Positions 1 to 7,234 of a stretch of 22,927 nucleotides of DNA are shown here, in pieces. A model generated the notes under the pieces. The model searched no databases. It was given only the letters and a program-made list of their open reading frames with translations, and had not been told where the DNA came from. Both the position numbers and the translations under genes were made by a program. The stretch is from positions 1 to 22,927 of the forward strand of contig JACJZP010000027.1 in assembly GCA_020635535.1 (NCBI GenBank). Reading direction: 5' to 3'. Source of the stretch: Flavobacteriales bacterium. Lineage in GTDB: Bacteria > Bacteroidota > Bacteroidia > UBA10329. Each line of letters opens with the position of its first letter. Position 1 is the first letter of the stretch.

Positions 1-1873
1 ATTGGCTGGTTTCTTTGCTTTCCGATTCGATAGCTAGAATCAACCTCTCGCAAAGATCATCCGCATTTCCAGCTTCATAGAGCCAATCGTATTCCTGCTC
101 TGTCATTAATTCTGGGATTCCACCAACCATCGAGCCGACTACATTTTTGCCGATCGAATGTGCTTCCAAGATGGTCAACGGAGCATTGTCCCGTAAGCTT
201 GCTTGCACAACCAGAAGCGAATCTTTCATGAAAGCCAAAACGCTTTCCGTTGATTGATTCCCGATGATGAAAAGCGTTCTGCTTCCGATATTCTCAGTTT
301 TAGTTTCGCCACCAAGAACAATAAGGTCACAACCATTTTCTCCAAGGCTTTCATTGGCTTTTTTCCAAGCTTTTTTCAGCGTTGCGAAATCCTTGTAAGG
401 ATTCGTTTCTGGTCGATTGGCCACAAACAGAATGAATCGTTCGGATGGAATTTCAACTTCATTCGGTTCAGCCTTCTTAATGGCATTCGGAACGTAATAT
501 GGTCGAATTCCATATGCCGTGAAAAACAGTTCGCGCATCCATTGACTTGGAGCCGTAAAGTGGAAATTGCCTCTGGCGACCACCTTATTCCGCAAGCTGA
601 ATTCCCTTTTCCATGAGATCAGGTCCAAGAGATTCAGTTTCTCTGGATCAGGTTCGAAAGGATGTTCAATGCTTCCAGTTGTAAGCCACGAATCATGCAA
701 TGTGAAAAGCACAGGAATGCTTTGCGATAATTCAGCCAATTCATTCAATTGAATTGAAGTTCCGTGGAGGTTGTGTACATGAATCACATCAGGCTGGAAA
801 TTCTCAATCTGTGATTTCAAATCTGTAATCTCTTGGATGGAATTTAAATCCGATTTTTTGACCTGAACCAGAAGTTGAGAATCATATCCGAACGCCAAAA
901 GCTTTTGATGAAGCGTAAACGCAATTTTCTCTGCGCCACCGCCAATATCGGTTGAGTTGAGGAGCAGAATCCGAAGCTTTCGTTTTTCATTTTTTCCTTT
1001 TTCCAGAAATGAAAAGGAAGAAGGGTTTGCAGTCGAGTTAGAACGCCTTGCCAGTTCCCATTCCATCTCAAACTCACGGTCAGTAAGAACGAGTTTTGAA
1101 TCAACTTTCGGTGGCTCGGCACTTACTTTATTCACTATCCAGTTTGGTTTGGAATGTATGTTTGTTCCATCTGAATCGAAACCGATGTTTTCAATGAGAT
1201 TCCGTTCAGGAATCACCGCCAAACCATGATTCATTAGCAGATGTGCATTCCACTGATAATCCCAAGTGTCAATTTCTCCACGCAATGATTTTCGTGTCAA
1301 GTCAAATCTTGAAGCGGCCAATTTGGTTGGGCCGAAAGCGCGCTCAAAACCTTGGTTCGTTACGAATTGGTCAAATTCTGGAAGTTCCGTGTTGAAACTT
1401 TCCCAACGGTCTTTCCATGTAGCCCAACCCCAAATGGTGCCTATGCGTGAGAAGAGATGACGGCCCTCGCTCTGCCATTCTCCAAGCGGGTTGTTGCCAC
1501 CGATCATCATCACTTTCGGCTCGTCACGATAGCGGTTCAGCATGTCTTCTACGAATGGAAAGAAGTGCGGACTTGGAAGACAATCATCCTCCAAAATAAT
1601 GCCTTCTTCAACTTGATTGAAAAACCAATCGATACCCGAAATGACGGCATTCTTGCAACCGAGGTTTTGTTCTGAATACTGTGAGTTTTTGATGATAGAA
1701 TCGAAACGCTTTAGCACCACTTTCACTTCTCTGGTCAGTTTTCTGTCGGTAGTATTTTTCGGCCCGTCAGCAGAAACGAAAACGTTCTTAACGTCACATT
1801 CCTTCAACCTTTTCAGCACCTGTTCGGTCTGCTTCGGACGATTATAAACCAACAGAAGAACGGGCGTTTCCAC
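1..1873 (-). CDS. Two-domain glycosyltransferase (GNT-I/GT2-like plus GT4), 3' end cut by window edge
   Basis: Reading the minus strand from a GTG at 1873 gives 624 uninterrupted codons to the left edge. The GTG shares one base with the upstream ATPase stop (TAGTG), which favours it as start; the product opens VETPVLLLVYNRP, typical of nucleotide-sugar transferases that begin with a 'PVLxLVYNRP' strand. Residues 1 to about 280 form that domain, with an acidic LEDDC motif near residue 95 that fits the metal/nucleotide-sugar site. A Lys/Glu-rich linker (about 280-298) leads to a GT4 domain starting KLRILLLNSTDIGGGAEK near residue 299, followed by VIHVHNLHG, TLHDSW and a D562-x7-E570 motif. The DNAPLTILEAHSIGK context resembles the WcaC-like GT4 group. 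Only a few dozen C-terminal residues should be missing. The likely role is adding two sugars to a surface glycan exported by the neighbouring ABC transporter. Donors and acceptor are unknown. No frameshift was seen. Confidence 0.85.
   Translation of the reverse strand, partial: METPVLLLVYNRPKQTEQVLKRLKECDVKNVFVSADGPKNTTDRKLTREVKVVLKRFDSIIKNSQYSEQNLGCKNAVISGIDWFFNQVEEGIILEDDCLPSPHFFPFVEDMLNRYRDEPKVMMIGGNNPLGEWQSEGRHLFSRIGTIWGWATWKDRWESFNTELPEFDQFVTNQGFERAFGPTKLAASRFDLTRKSLRGEIDTWDYQWNAHLLMNHGLAVIPERNLIENIGFDSDGTNIHSKPNWIVNKVSAEPPKVDSKLVLTDREFEMEWELARRSNSTANPSSFSFLEKGKNEKRKLRILLLNSTDIGGGAEKIAFTLHQKLLAFGYDSQLLVQVKKSDLNSIQEITDLKSQIENFQPDVIHVHNLHGTSIQLNELAELSQSIPVLFTLHDSWLTTGSIEHPFEPDPEKLNLLDLISWKREFSLRNKVVARGNFHFTAPSQWMRELFFTAYGIRPYYVPNAIKKAEPNEVEIPSERFILFVANRPETNPYKDFATLKKAWKKANESLGENGCDLIVLGGETKTENIGSRTLFIIGNQSTESVLAFMKDSLLVVQASLRDNAPLTILEAHSIGKNVVGSMVGGIPELMTEQEYDWLYEAGNADDLCERLILAIESESKETSQ
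983..1019. repeat. Inverted repeats within the linker of the fused glycosyltransferase
   Basis: TTTTCATTT (984-992) is answered by AAATGAAAA (1007-1015), and TTCCTTTT (994-1001) by AAAAGGAA (1012-1019), all perfect. The segment encodes the low-complexity linker between the two catalytic domains. The same TTTTTCATTT word in inverted form recurs in the intergenic spacer at 5485-5523. Whether this is a repeat family or A/T-rich coincidence cannot be settled from one window. Confidence 0.5.
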
Positions 1874-2964
1874 TATAGTTGATTTATGTCGAAATCTGTG
1901 ATGATGGATGCTTGAATCGCATCGGGATTATGGAAACCGTAAGGTGCAAATGGAGCAACGGTTAGCGTAGCTGCGTTTTCTTGCCAGAGAAACGGCTGTT
2001 CATCTTGACCGATATAGATGGCAACGTTGTAATTACCCGCTTTCAACTGATGGTCGAATGTTAGTTCGAGTTGCAATGCTCCGTTCTCGGGAACAAGGGA
2101 TTTGTCAATAAACCGATTGCTGAAATGATAAAGTGGCATGCCGTCCTGCGTGCTGATGTTGATGCCAAGATCGATTGCAGTATCCGATGGAATGTTGCTC
2201 AATTCCAGTGTAATGCTTCCAGTTTTTCCGGTGGATGAGACTGTGAGATTGCTAATGAAATCTGATTCGCGGAAACTTTCTGTTAGACTATTTGAATTCA
2301 GATAAAAAGCAATTGCCTCATCGGTTGGACCATCGAAAACTATTTCACCCAAACGCAAAACAATTGTCCGTTCGCAGAGCTTTTTCACCGCACTCAAATT
2401 GTGCGATACGAATAAAATCGTTCTCCCTTGTTGCTTGAAATCGAAGATGCGTTCCATGCATTTCACTTGAAACATGGAATCGCCCACGGCAAGCACTTCG
2501 TCCAGCGTAATGATGTCGGTTTTGAGGTGTGCGATGATGGAAAACGCCAGGCGCAGTTTCATCCCGCTGGAATAGGTTCGCAGCGGTTGGTCAATGAATT
2601 TTTCCACGCCCGAAAACGCGATAATATTCTGCATTTCGGCCAGTACTTCCTTCCGCGAAATACTAAGGATCGAAGCATTCAAAAAAATGTTGTCACGTCC
2701 GCTTAGGTCAGGATGGAAACCTGTCCCGACCTCCAGTAGACTGGAGAATGAACCGACCACTTTTGCTTCGCCAGAAGTTGGCAAAGTGATTCCAGAAAGT
2801 AGTTTGAGAAGCGTGCTTTTTCCCGCTCCGTTGTGACCTATTATGCCAACCGTTTCTCCTTCATTGATGTCAAAGGAAATATCCTTCAGCGCGTGGAATT
2901 CCTGATCACCTTCCGTTTTCAGAAAGTACGCTTTCGAAAGTCGTTCTGCGCTGATCACCTTCAT
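1873..2964 (-). CDS. wzt: Polysaccharide ABC transporter ATP-binding protein, Wzt-like with C-terminal domain
   Basis: The 363-residue protein has Walker A GHNGAGKST (43-51), a signature YSSGM (131-135), Walker B IITLDE (151-156) followed by VLAVGD, and the H-loop His188. The DEVLAVGD string is typical of ATPases that power export of O-antigen, teichoic acid or capsule through ABC-2 permeases. Beyond about residue 240 lies a beta-rich extension of roughly 110 residues that matches in position and size the Wzt C-terminal domain. In characterised Wzt proteins that domain recognises the finished, capped glycan chain. The start ATG overlaps the permease stop by four bases (ATGA), so the two subunits are probably translationally coupled. 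Its stop overlaps the start of the next glycosyltransferase by one base. The export role is firm by family; the identity of the glycan is unknown. Confidence 0.93.
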   Translation of the reverse strand: MKVISAERLSKAYFLKTEGDQEFHALKDISFDINEGETVGIIGHNGAGKSTLLKLLSGITLPTSGEAKVVGSFSSLLEVGTGFHPDLSGRDNIFLNASILSISRKEVLAEMQNIIAFSGVEKFIDQPLRTYSSGMKLRLAFSIIAHLKTDIITLDEVLAVGDSMFQVKCMERIFDFKQQGRTILFVSHNLSAVKKLCERTIVLRLGEIVFDGPTDEAIAFYLNSNSLTESFRESDFISNLTVSSTGKTGSITLELSNIPSDTAIDLGINISTQDGMPLYHFSNRFIDKSLVPENGALQLELTFDHQLKAGNYNVAIYIGQDEQPFLWQENAATLTVAPFAPYGFHNPDAIQASIITDFDINQL

Positions 2965-3791
2965 ACGTTATCGGCTAAGGTTCTTTCAGTTCTTCGGAAA
3001 AGGATGATTCCAAGTGACAACCAGATCACGGATTGAAACAGCCAGGAAAGCATCAGTTGGACGGAAATTTCGCTTCCGAAACCGGAACGTAGCATATCCA
3101 TCGCGCCAGCAATTGGATTGAACTCATAAACGGTTTGTAGAATCGGGTTTCCGATTTCGCGCATCGAATAGAAGACGGGTAGCGCAAAGATCATGGCATA
3201 AAGCAAAACGGGAATGGCATGGCGGATGTGACGATTGGCCACAACCAAACTTGCAGCGATGGCCGACCAACCAAGAGCCGTTGTCATCGCGATAAACACT
3301 GAAATCAGCACAAACCCAAGGTTACTGATGATGAATGGTTGCTGGAAATAGACAGCGAATCCAAGTACGATGAGAAGCATGATCAGGAAATCGAACGTGC
3401 ATTTTAGAACAGGTGATAGGATGAGATAAAACCGCGGAAAGAATGATTTGCTGATGATGCCAGCGTTGGATTGAATGCTATTTACAGCACCCAAAATGCT
3501 GGAAGTGGTGAAATTCCAAACGGCCAATCCGCTGATGAGGTAAAGCGAAAAGGGCATTTCTGAAATGGTTGAGACTCTACCCGAAAATTGCATCACCGAA
3601 AGGATGATTCCGAAGTAGACCAGCGGTTGAAATACTGACCAAAGCAAACCGAAAACGGGCTTCTGATACTGCACTTTCAGGTCTTTCCAGATAAAGAACC
3701 ACAGCGTTTCGCGCCTTTCAATCAACTGCCACAGCCAATCGGAAAACGATTGTTTCGGACGGATGTAACGAATAGGCTTTGCCGCTGGCAT
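2961..3791 (-). CDS. wzm: Polysaccharide ABC-2 type export permease, Wzm-like
   Basis: The 276-residue protein has about six hydrophobic segments and an N-terminal amphipathic stretch containing LWFFIWKDLKVQYQKPVFGL, the usual cytoplasmic entry of TagG/KpsM/Wzm permeases before the first membrane helix. With the ATPase encoded just downstream it would form the inner-membrane channel exporting lipid-linked polysaccharide to the periplasm. It starts 24 bases after the stop of the upstream membrane-protein gene and its stop overlaps the ATPase start, so the three genes look co-transcribed. Length and topology are normal for the family. TagG-type teichoic acid permease is the sequence-level alternative, but the Bacteroidota context favours an O-antigen-like or capsular substrate. 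Confidence 0.92.
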   Translation of the reverse strand: MPAAKPIRYIRPKQSFSDWLWQLIERRETLWFFIWKDLKVQYQKPVFGLLWSVFQPLVYFGIILSVMQFSGRVSTISEMPFSLYLISGLAVWNFTTSSILGAVNSIQSNAGIISKSFFPRFYLILSPVLKCTFDFLIMLLIVLGFAVYFQQPFIISNLGFVLISVFIAMTTALGWSAIAASLVVANRHIRHAIPVLLYAMIFALPVFYSMREIGNPILQTVYEFNPIAGAMDMLRSGFGSEISVQLMLSWLFQSVIWLSLGIILFRRTERTLADNV

Positions 3792-3796
3792 GAATT

Positions 3797-3804
3797 CAAA
3801 TGTA
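3797..3804 (-). promoter_or_regulatory. Possible internal promoter -7 box (TACATTTG) before wzm
   Basis: In the 24-base gap upstream of wzm, the minus strand reads TACATTTG, an exact match to the Bacteroidota -7 consensus TAnnTTTG. Transcription would begin almost at the ATG (3791), giving a leaderless message. I see no clear -33 TTG at the expected spacing, so this may be chance. Confidence 0.25.
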
Positions 3805-3815
3805 CGATTGACGAA

Positions 3816-5447
3816 TCATTGCCTTAGCACGTAGCAGGTGTAGTTTTCAGTAAGTGATTCGCTGGATATGGTTTCAGAAACCCGCGTTGAAGTTGGTGTT
3901 ATCATTTTTATCGTGGTTCCAGCTGGAATCGAACTCAGTATCTTGGTGTAATCGTTTGTTTTAACCAATTCCAGTCGGTTCATCAAACTCGGTAACGCAG
4001 GTCCGTAAACCAAATTCTCATCCACAAACACGGCTTTTTGCGCGTTCATTCTGAAGGACGTCCAATCGGGTGGAATGATAAAAACCGTGTTCGGTTCTGT
4101 GCCTTTCAGTTTCGAAATGGCCTGAAATTGTTCTGAATTCGACTTGGTTTTCTTCTCGATAAACATGTCTGTGATTCCGACCAATATTAATGCGATGATC
4201 AACAGAGGATTCAAACTTTTTGAGAACCATTCCCATTTGGAAAGCCAGATGGTAGTTGCAACTATTCCGATTGTAAAAAAGACATGGGCAAGTGACCACT
4301 GATCAAGAAACTCGATGGATGGATTCCCGAAAATGCGGTAATAAACTAGCATCAGGCAAACACTGCTAAACAGTGAGATTATCACTGGTTTCAGTGAATT
4401 CCAAACTCCACCGGAGACCAACTTAGAAAGAATGGCAGTTGCCGCAATCGGAATAAGGAGAATTGAAAGTCGCCACGGATTGAGGCTGATCAGCGTGGTG
4501 CTGTTTGCAGCATAAGCTAATACTGTTAGCACGGCTGCAACCGTGAAAATGCCGAGAGACAGATTTCGGAAACGTGTTTTCCAAACAGCAAAAACACCCA
4601 GTGTCAGAATGGTCAGTTGAAAAAAGAATTTAGGGTTGACCCAATTGCTCGGGTTGATATGAAGGTTGGATTCGTAGCCCGCAAATACGGCTTGATCAAT
4701 GGCTGTTTTTGTGGCCTCGTCCAATAGTAGAAAGTTCTTTAACAGATAGATGGAATAGGGGAGAACCAACACCAAAAGAATCACAGAAGTGAGAGTTGTC
4801 TTTTTCTCAAACCGTGCTTGAATCAGATTAATAATGGTCATAATTCCACCAAGAAAAAGGTAATTGGCATGAATTGCCGCTGCTGGCGCGATGGCAAGAA
4901 TCGCTGCGGTAAAATCCTTCCGTGTAGCGAAGTAGAAACTCAGCAGCAGAAATACACCAAAGACACTCGGTTGAAGGTATCCGCGCAAGACGCCTTGCTC
5001 CGCAATTCCACTGTCCCAAACCCAACGGAGGTCAACTCCCGAAATGAGGTTTATGTATGTTCCCCAAACTGGTGCGGAATGGAGAAAAAGGAACAGTGCT
5101 GCAAACGAAAACAGTCGGCTTTTGTGGCGATAGATGTTTGCAACTTCGTTCGCAATTCCAAAAAGAGAAAAGGAATAAATGGAAGAAAGAAAAACGTAGA
5201 GAACGGTTGTCCAAACTCTCAAAAACCGAGCAGGAAAAATGGAAATAACCCAACTGAACAGTGGATATGGGTCTGGTGAATTCAGCAGTGGGTCTGCTGT
5301 GAATGTGTTGGGCAGTAGATCTGCCATTCCCCACAGAAAGTAAATGTTCTGGTTGCCTGAGAACAGCTCTTGCATCGGATAAGTGATGGTCAGCAGTATG
5401 CCGATCAGAAGGTGCAGTGCGAGACGATTATGCTTCAGGAAAACCAC
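3816..5447 (-). CDS. Polytopic membrane protein of a polysaccharide cluster, function unknown
   Basis: The protein is about 543 residues from a GTG at 5447, with roughly ten hydrophobic segments and a soluble C-terminal tail of about 80 residues containing FIIPPDWTSFR. The frame stays open further upstream (ATG at 5537, or beyond into rdgB), but those extra residues translate A/T-rich spacer and would abut or overlap the divergent rdgB gene. The GTG places a hydrophobic helix (LALHLLIGILLTITY) directly at the N-terminus, so I prefer it. After the first helix comes NQNIYFLWGMADLL and a PDPYPLFSW loop, reminiscent of large membrane proteins with a GT-C-like plan (possibly the DUF6798 type), which I cannot confirm. 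Its position directly upstream of wzm suggests a role in making or modifying the exported glycan, but no catalytic motif is recognised. Confidence 0.75.
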   Translation of the reverse strand: MVFLKHNRLALHLLIGILLTITYPMQELFSGNQNIYFLWGMADLLPNTFTADPLLNSPDPYPLFSWVISIFPARFLRVWTTVLYVFLSSIYSFSLFGIANEVANIYRHKSRLFSFAALFLFLHSAPVWGTYINLISGVDLRWVWDSGIAEQGVLRGYLQPSVFGVFLLLSFYFATRKDFTAAILAIAPAAAIHANYLFLGGIMTIINLIQARFEKKTTLTSVILLVLVLPYSIYLLKNFLLLDEATKTAIDQAVFAGYESNLHINPSNWVNPKFFFQLTILTLGVFAVWKTRFRNLSLGIFTVAAVLTVLAYAANSTTLISLNPWRLSILLIPIAATAILSKLVSGGVWNSLKPVIISLFSSVCLMLVYYRIFGNPSIEFLDQWSLAHVFFTIGIVATTIWLSKWEWFSKSLNPLLIIALILVGITDMFIEKKTKSNSEQFQAISKLKGTEPNTVFIIPPDWTSFRMNAQKAVFVDENLVYGPALPSLMNRLELVKTNDYTKILSSIPAGTTIKMITPTSTRVSETISSESLTENYTCYVLRQ

Positions 5448-5484
5448 GGTACTAAGTAACGAAGACGGAGAGGGAAAAACGGGA

Positions 5485-5523
5485 AAATGAAAAACAAGAA
5501 ACGATCGTTCGCTTTTTTCATTT
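5485..5523. repeat. Nested inverted repeat in the divergent spacer upstream of rdgB
   Basis: The spacer 5448-5551 separates the minus-strand glycan cluster from plus-strand rdgB. It contains a perfect 10-base inverted repeat, AAATGAAAAA (5485-5494) and TTTTTCATTT (5514-5523), flanking 19 bases that include the palindrome ACGATCGT (5501-5508). It could be a regulator site, a hairpin or a small dispersed repeat. It cannot be a simple terminator because no gene runs into it. No convincing -7 box was found for either flanking gene. Confidence 0.55.
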
Positions 5524-5551
5524 CCACGTTTTCTCATTTTTCTTTGTTGCC

Positions 5552-6127
5552 ATGGAAATCGTTTTTGCAAGCAATAATGCCCACAAGTTGGAGGAGGTTC
5601 GGTCAAAGCTGCCCAAGGATTTCACGGTACTTTCTTTGAAGGATGTATTAGGTGACGTTGATATTCCAGAAACGGGCGATACGTTGGATGAGAACGCTAG
5701 CATCAAATCGCGCTATGTGTTTGAGCGAACGGGAAAGAATTGCTTTTCTGACGATACAGGTTTGGAGATCGTTGCGCTGAACGGTGAACCTGGAGTTTAT
5801 TCAGCGCGATACGCTGGTGAAATCTGCTCGTTTCAGGACAACATGGATAAGGTGCTAGAGAAGATGAACGGAGCGAAAGACCGTTCTGCTTGTTTCAGAA
5901 CAGTTATCAGTCTGATTCTGAATGGAGAGGAACACTTCTTTGAAGGACGCGTAGATGGCGAGATTCTCACAGAAGAGCATGGAGAAAAAGGATTCGGTTA
6001 CGACCCGATTTTCAGACCTGATGGTTTTGAAGAATCATTCGCTGAAATGACGATGGAGCAGAAGAATGAAATCAGTCACCGAGGACGGGCGGTGCAGAGA
6101 TTGGTTGATTTTCTTTCAAGTCGCTGA
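5552..6127 (+). CDS. rdgB: RdgB/HAM1 non-canonical purine NTP pyrophosphatase
   Basis: The 191-residue protein is full length for the family. It hydrolyses ITP, dITP and XTP to the monophosphate and pyrophosphate, keeping deaminated purines out of DNA and RNA in the cytoplasm. Family signatures run in order: MEIVFASNNAHKLEEV at the N-terminus, SDDTGLEI and PGVYSARYAGE in the middle, then GFGYDPIF and the C-terminal KNEISHRGRA. The ATG at 5552 immediately precedes the first strand, so the start is secure. The gene diverges from the polysaccharide cluster and its last 12 bases overlap the end of the convergent ddl gene. Confidence 0.96.
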   Translation: MEIVFASNNAHKLEEVRSKLPKDFTVLSLKDVLGDVDIPETGDTLDENASIKSRYVFERTGKNCFSDDTGLEIVALNGEPGVYSARYAGEICSFQDNMDKVLEKMNGAKDRSACFRTVISLILNGEEHFFEGRVDGEILTEEHGEKGFGYDPIFRPDGFEESFAEMTMEQKNEISHRGRAVQRLVDFLSSR

Positions 6128-7102
6128 ACGACTGGCGTCTTCTACAAGCAGTCCGAAGAATTCCTTCAACGTCATTCCAGAATGGCGCACTTGCTGTGGA
6201 AGCAGACTGGCCTCTGAAAGTCCTGGGATCGTATTCACTTCAATCAAGTACGGAACACCATCTTGAACAATGTAGTCAATGCGGGACATGCCGCGCAACT
6301 TCAGTCGCTTGAAAACTCTTCGGGTGGTTTCCTGAATCAGATCACGCACAGAATCTGGAATTCGAGCAGGTGTGATTTCCTCACTCGCACCTTCATATTT
6401 CGCTTGATAATCGAAGTATTCGTTCTTGGAAACGATTTCGGTAAGGGGAAGTGCAATCACGTCATCACCATGACTGTAAACACCACTGGCGATCTCGGCA
6501 CCGTTAATGAACTGCTCGATCACGGCTTCGTCATCGTTCTCCAATGCCTTTGCCAAAGCTTCATCGAATTTGTCGGCTTCTTTGAGCTTGGTGATTCCGA
6601 AGCTTGAACCAAGATTGTTCGGCTTCACGAAACATGGTAGTCCGACCTTATCTAGAATGGCTTTCGAATCTATATCATCGCCTTTCCGCACCATCACAGA
6701 AGCGGCAATGTTCACATCACCGAACTGGCGGAGAAATCCATTGCAATAACTCTTGCTGAACGTAAGCGATGAGGCCAAAACTCCTGGAGACGTGTACGGA
6801 ATCCCAAGCATGTCCCAATAGCCTTGCAGTTTACCGTCTTCGCCAGGCGTTCCGTGTATCGCGTTGAAAATCGCATCGAACTTTCGTTTCGTTCCGTTCT
6901 CCTCAAATGAGAAATCTTCACGATTTACCATGGTGGTAGAGCCATCCGTAAGGGTCACGGTCCAAGCATCTTTTGCAATACGAACCATGTACTTTTCATA
7001 CTTGGCAGCATCCAAATGATGGAAAACCACCTTGGCACTCATCTCAGAAATGACCCATTCTGAAGAGTAGCCTCCAAAAACTATTGCAACGCGCTTTTTC
7101 AT
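6116..7102 (-). CDS. ddl: D-alanine--D-alanine ligase
   Basis: The 328-residue ATP-grasp ligase makes the D-Ala-D-Ala dipeptide for peptidoglycan precursors in the cytoplasm. The N-terminal FGGYSSE motif supplies Glu15, aligned with the substrate-binding Glu15 of E. coli DdlB. PCFVKPNNLGSSFGI forms the glycine/serine-rich ATP-binding loop, NEYFDYQAKY carries the active-site tyrosine region, and the Mg-binding IEVNTIPG includes Glu288 and Asn290. The C-terminal SLLPQQVRHSGM is also typical. A Tyr in the EYFDYQAKY element fits D-Ala over D-lactate specificity, though this was not modelled. It is divergent from the PASTA operon, an arrangement that ties both to the cell wall, and overlaps rdgB tail to tail. 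Confidence 0.96.
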   Translation of the reverse strand: MKKRVAIVFGGYSSEWVISEMSAKVVFHHLDAAKYEKYMVRIAKDAWTVTLTDGSTTMVNREDFSFEENGTKRKFDAIFNAIHGTPGEDGKLQGYWDMLGIPYTSPGVLASSLTFSKSYCNGFLRQFGDVNIAASVMVRKGDDIDSKAILDKVGLPCFVKPNNLGSSFGITKLKEADKFDEALAKALENDDEAVIEQFINGAEIASGVYSHGDDVIALPLTEIVSKNEYFDYQAKYEGASEEITPARIPDSVRDLIQETTRRVFKRLKLRGMSRIDYIVQDGVPYLIEVNTIPGLSEASLLPQQVRHSGMTLKEFFGLLVEDASRSAT

Positions 7103-7194
7103 GACTTTTCGAACGGTTGAAATGTAGTTGAAATTATGGTCAAAGGTTCATAGTGTTCCCAATAAATGCTAAACAGCCGCGGGTGCATAATTTC

Positions 7195-7202
7195 TATCTT
7201 TG
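7195..7202 (+). promoter_or_regulatory. Bacteroidota-type -7 box (TATCTTTG) for the PASTA operon
   Basis: TATCTTTG matches TAnnTTTG exactly. Transcription would start near 7208, leaving about 25 bases of leader before a TTG at 7235. This would place the upstream ATG at 7166 outside the message. No obvious -33 TTG is present at 19-21 bases upstream. Confidence 0.45.
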
Positions 7203-7234
7203 ACCCCCGTTGGCATACGAACAAACGAACACCG

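Noticed and set aside
5540..5547. TTTCTTTG as a -7 box for rdgB
   Set aside because: It mismatches the TA of the consensus and lies only four bases before the ATG, so transcription would begin inside the gene.
5448..5606. N-terminal extension of the membrane protein to an ATG at 5537 or a start at 5606
   Set aside because: The extra residues translate A/T-rich spacer with inverted repeats, and the longer start overlaps rdgB by more than 50 bases. The GTG at 5447 places the first helix at the N-terminus.
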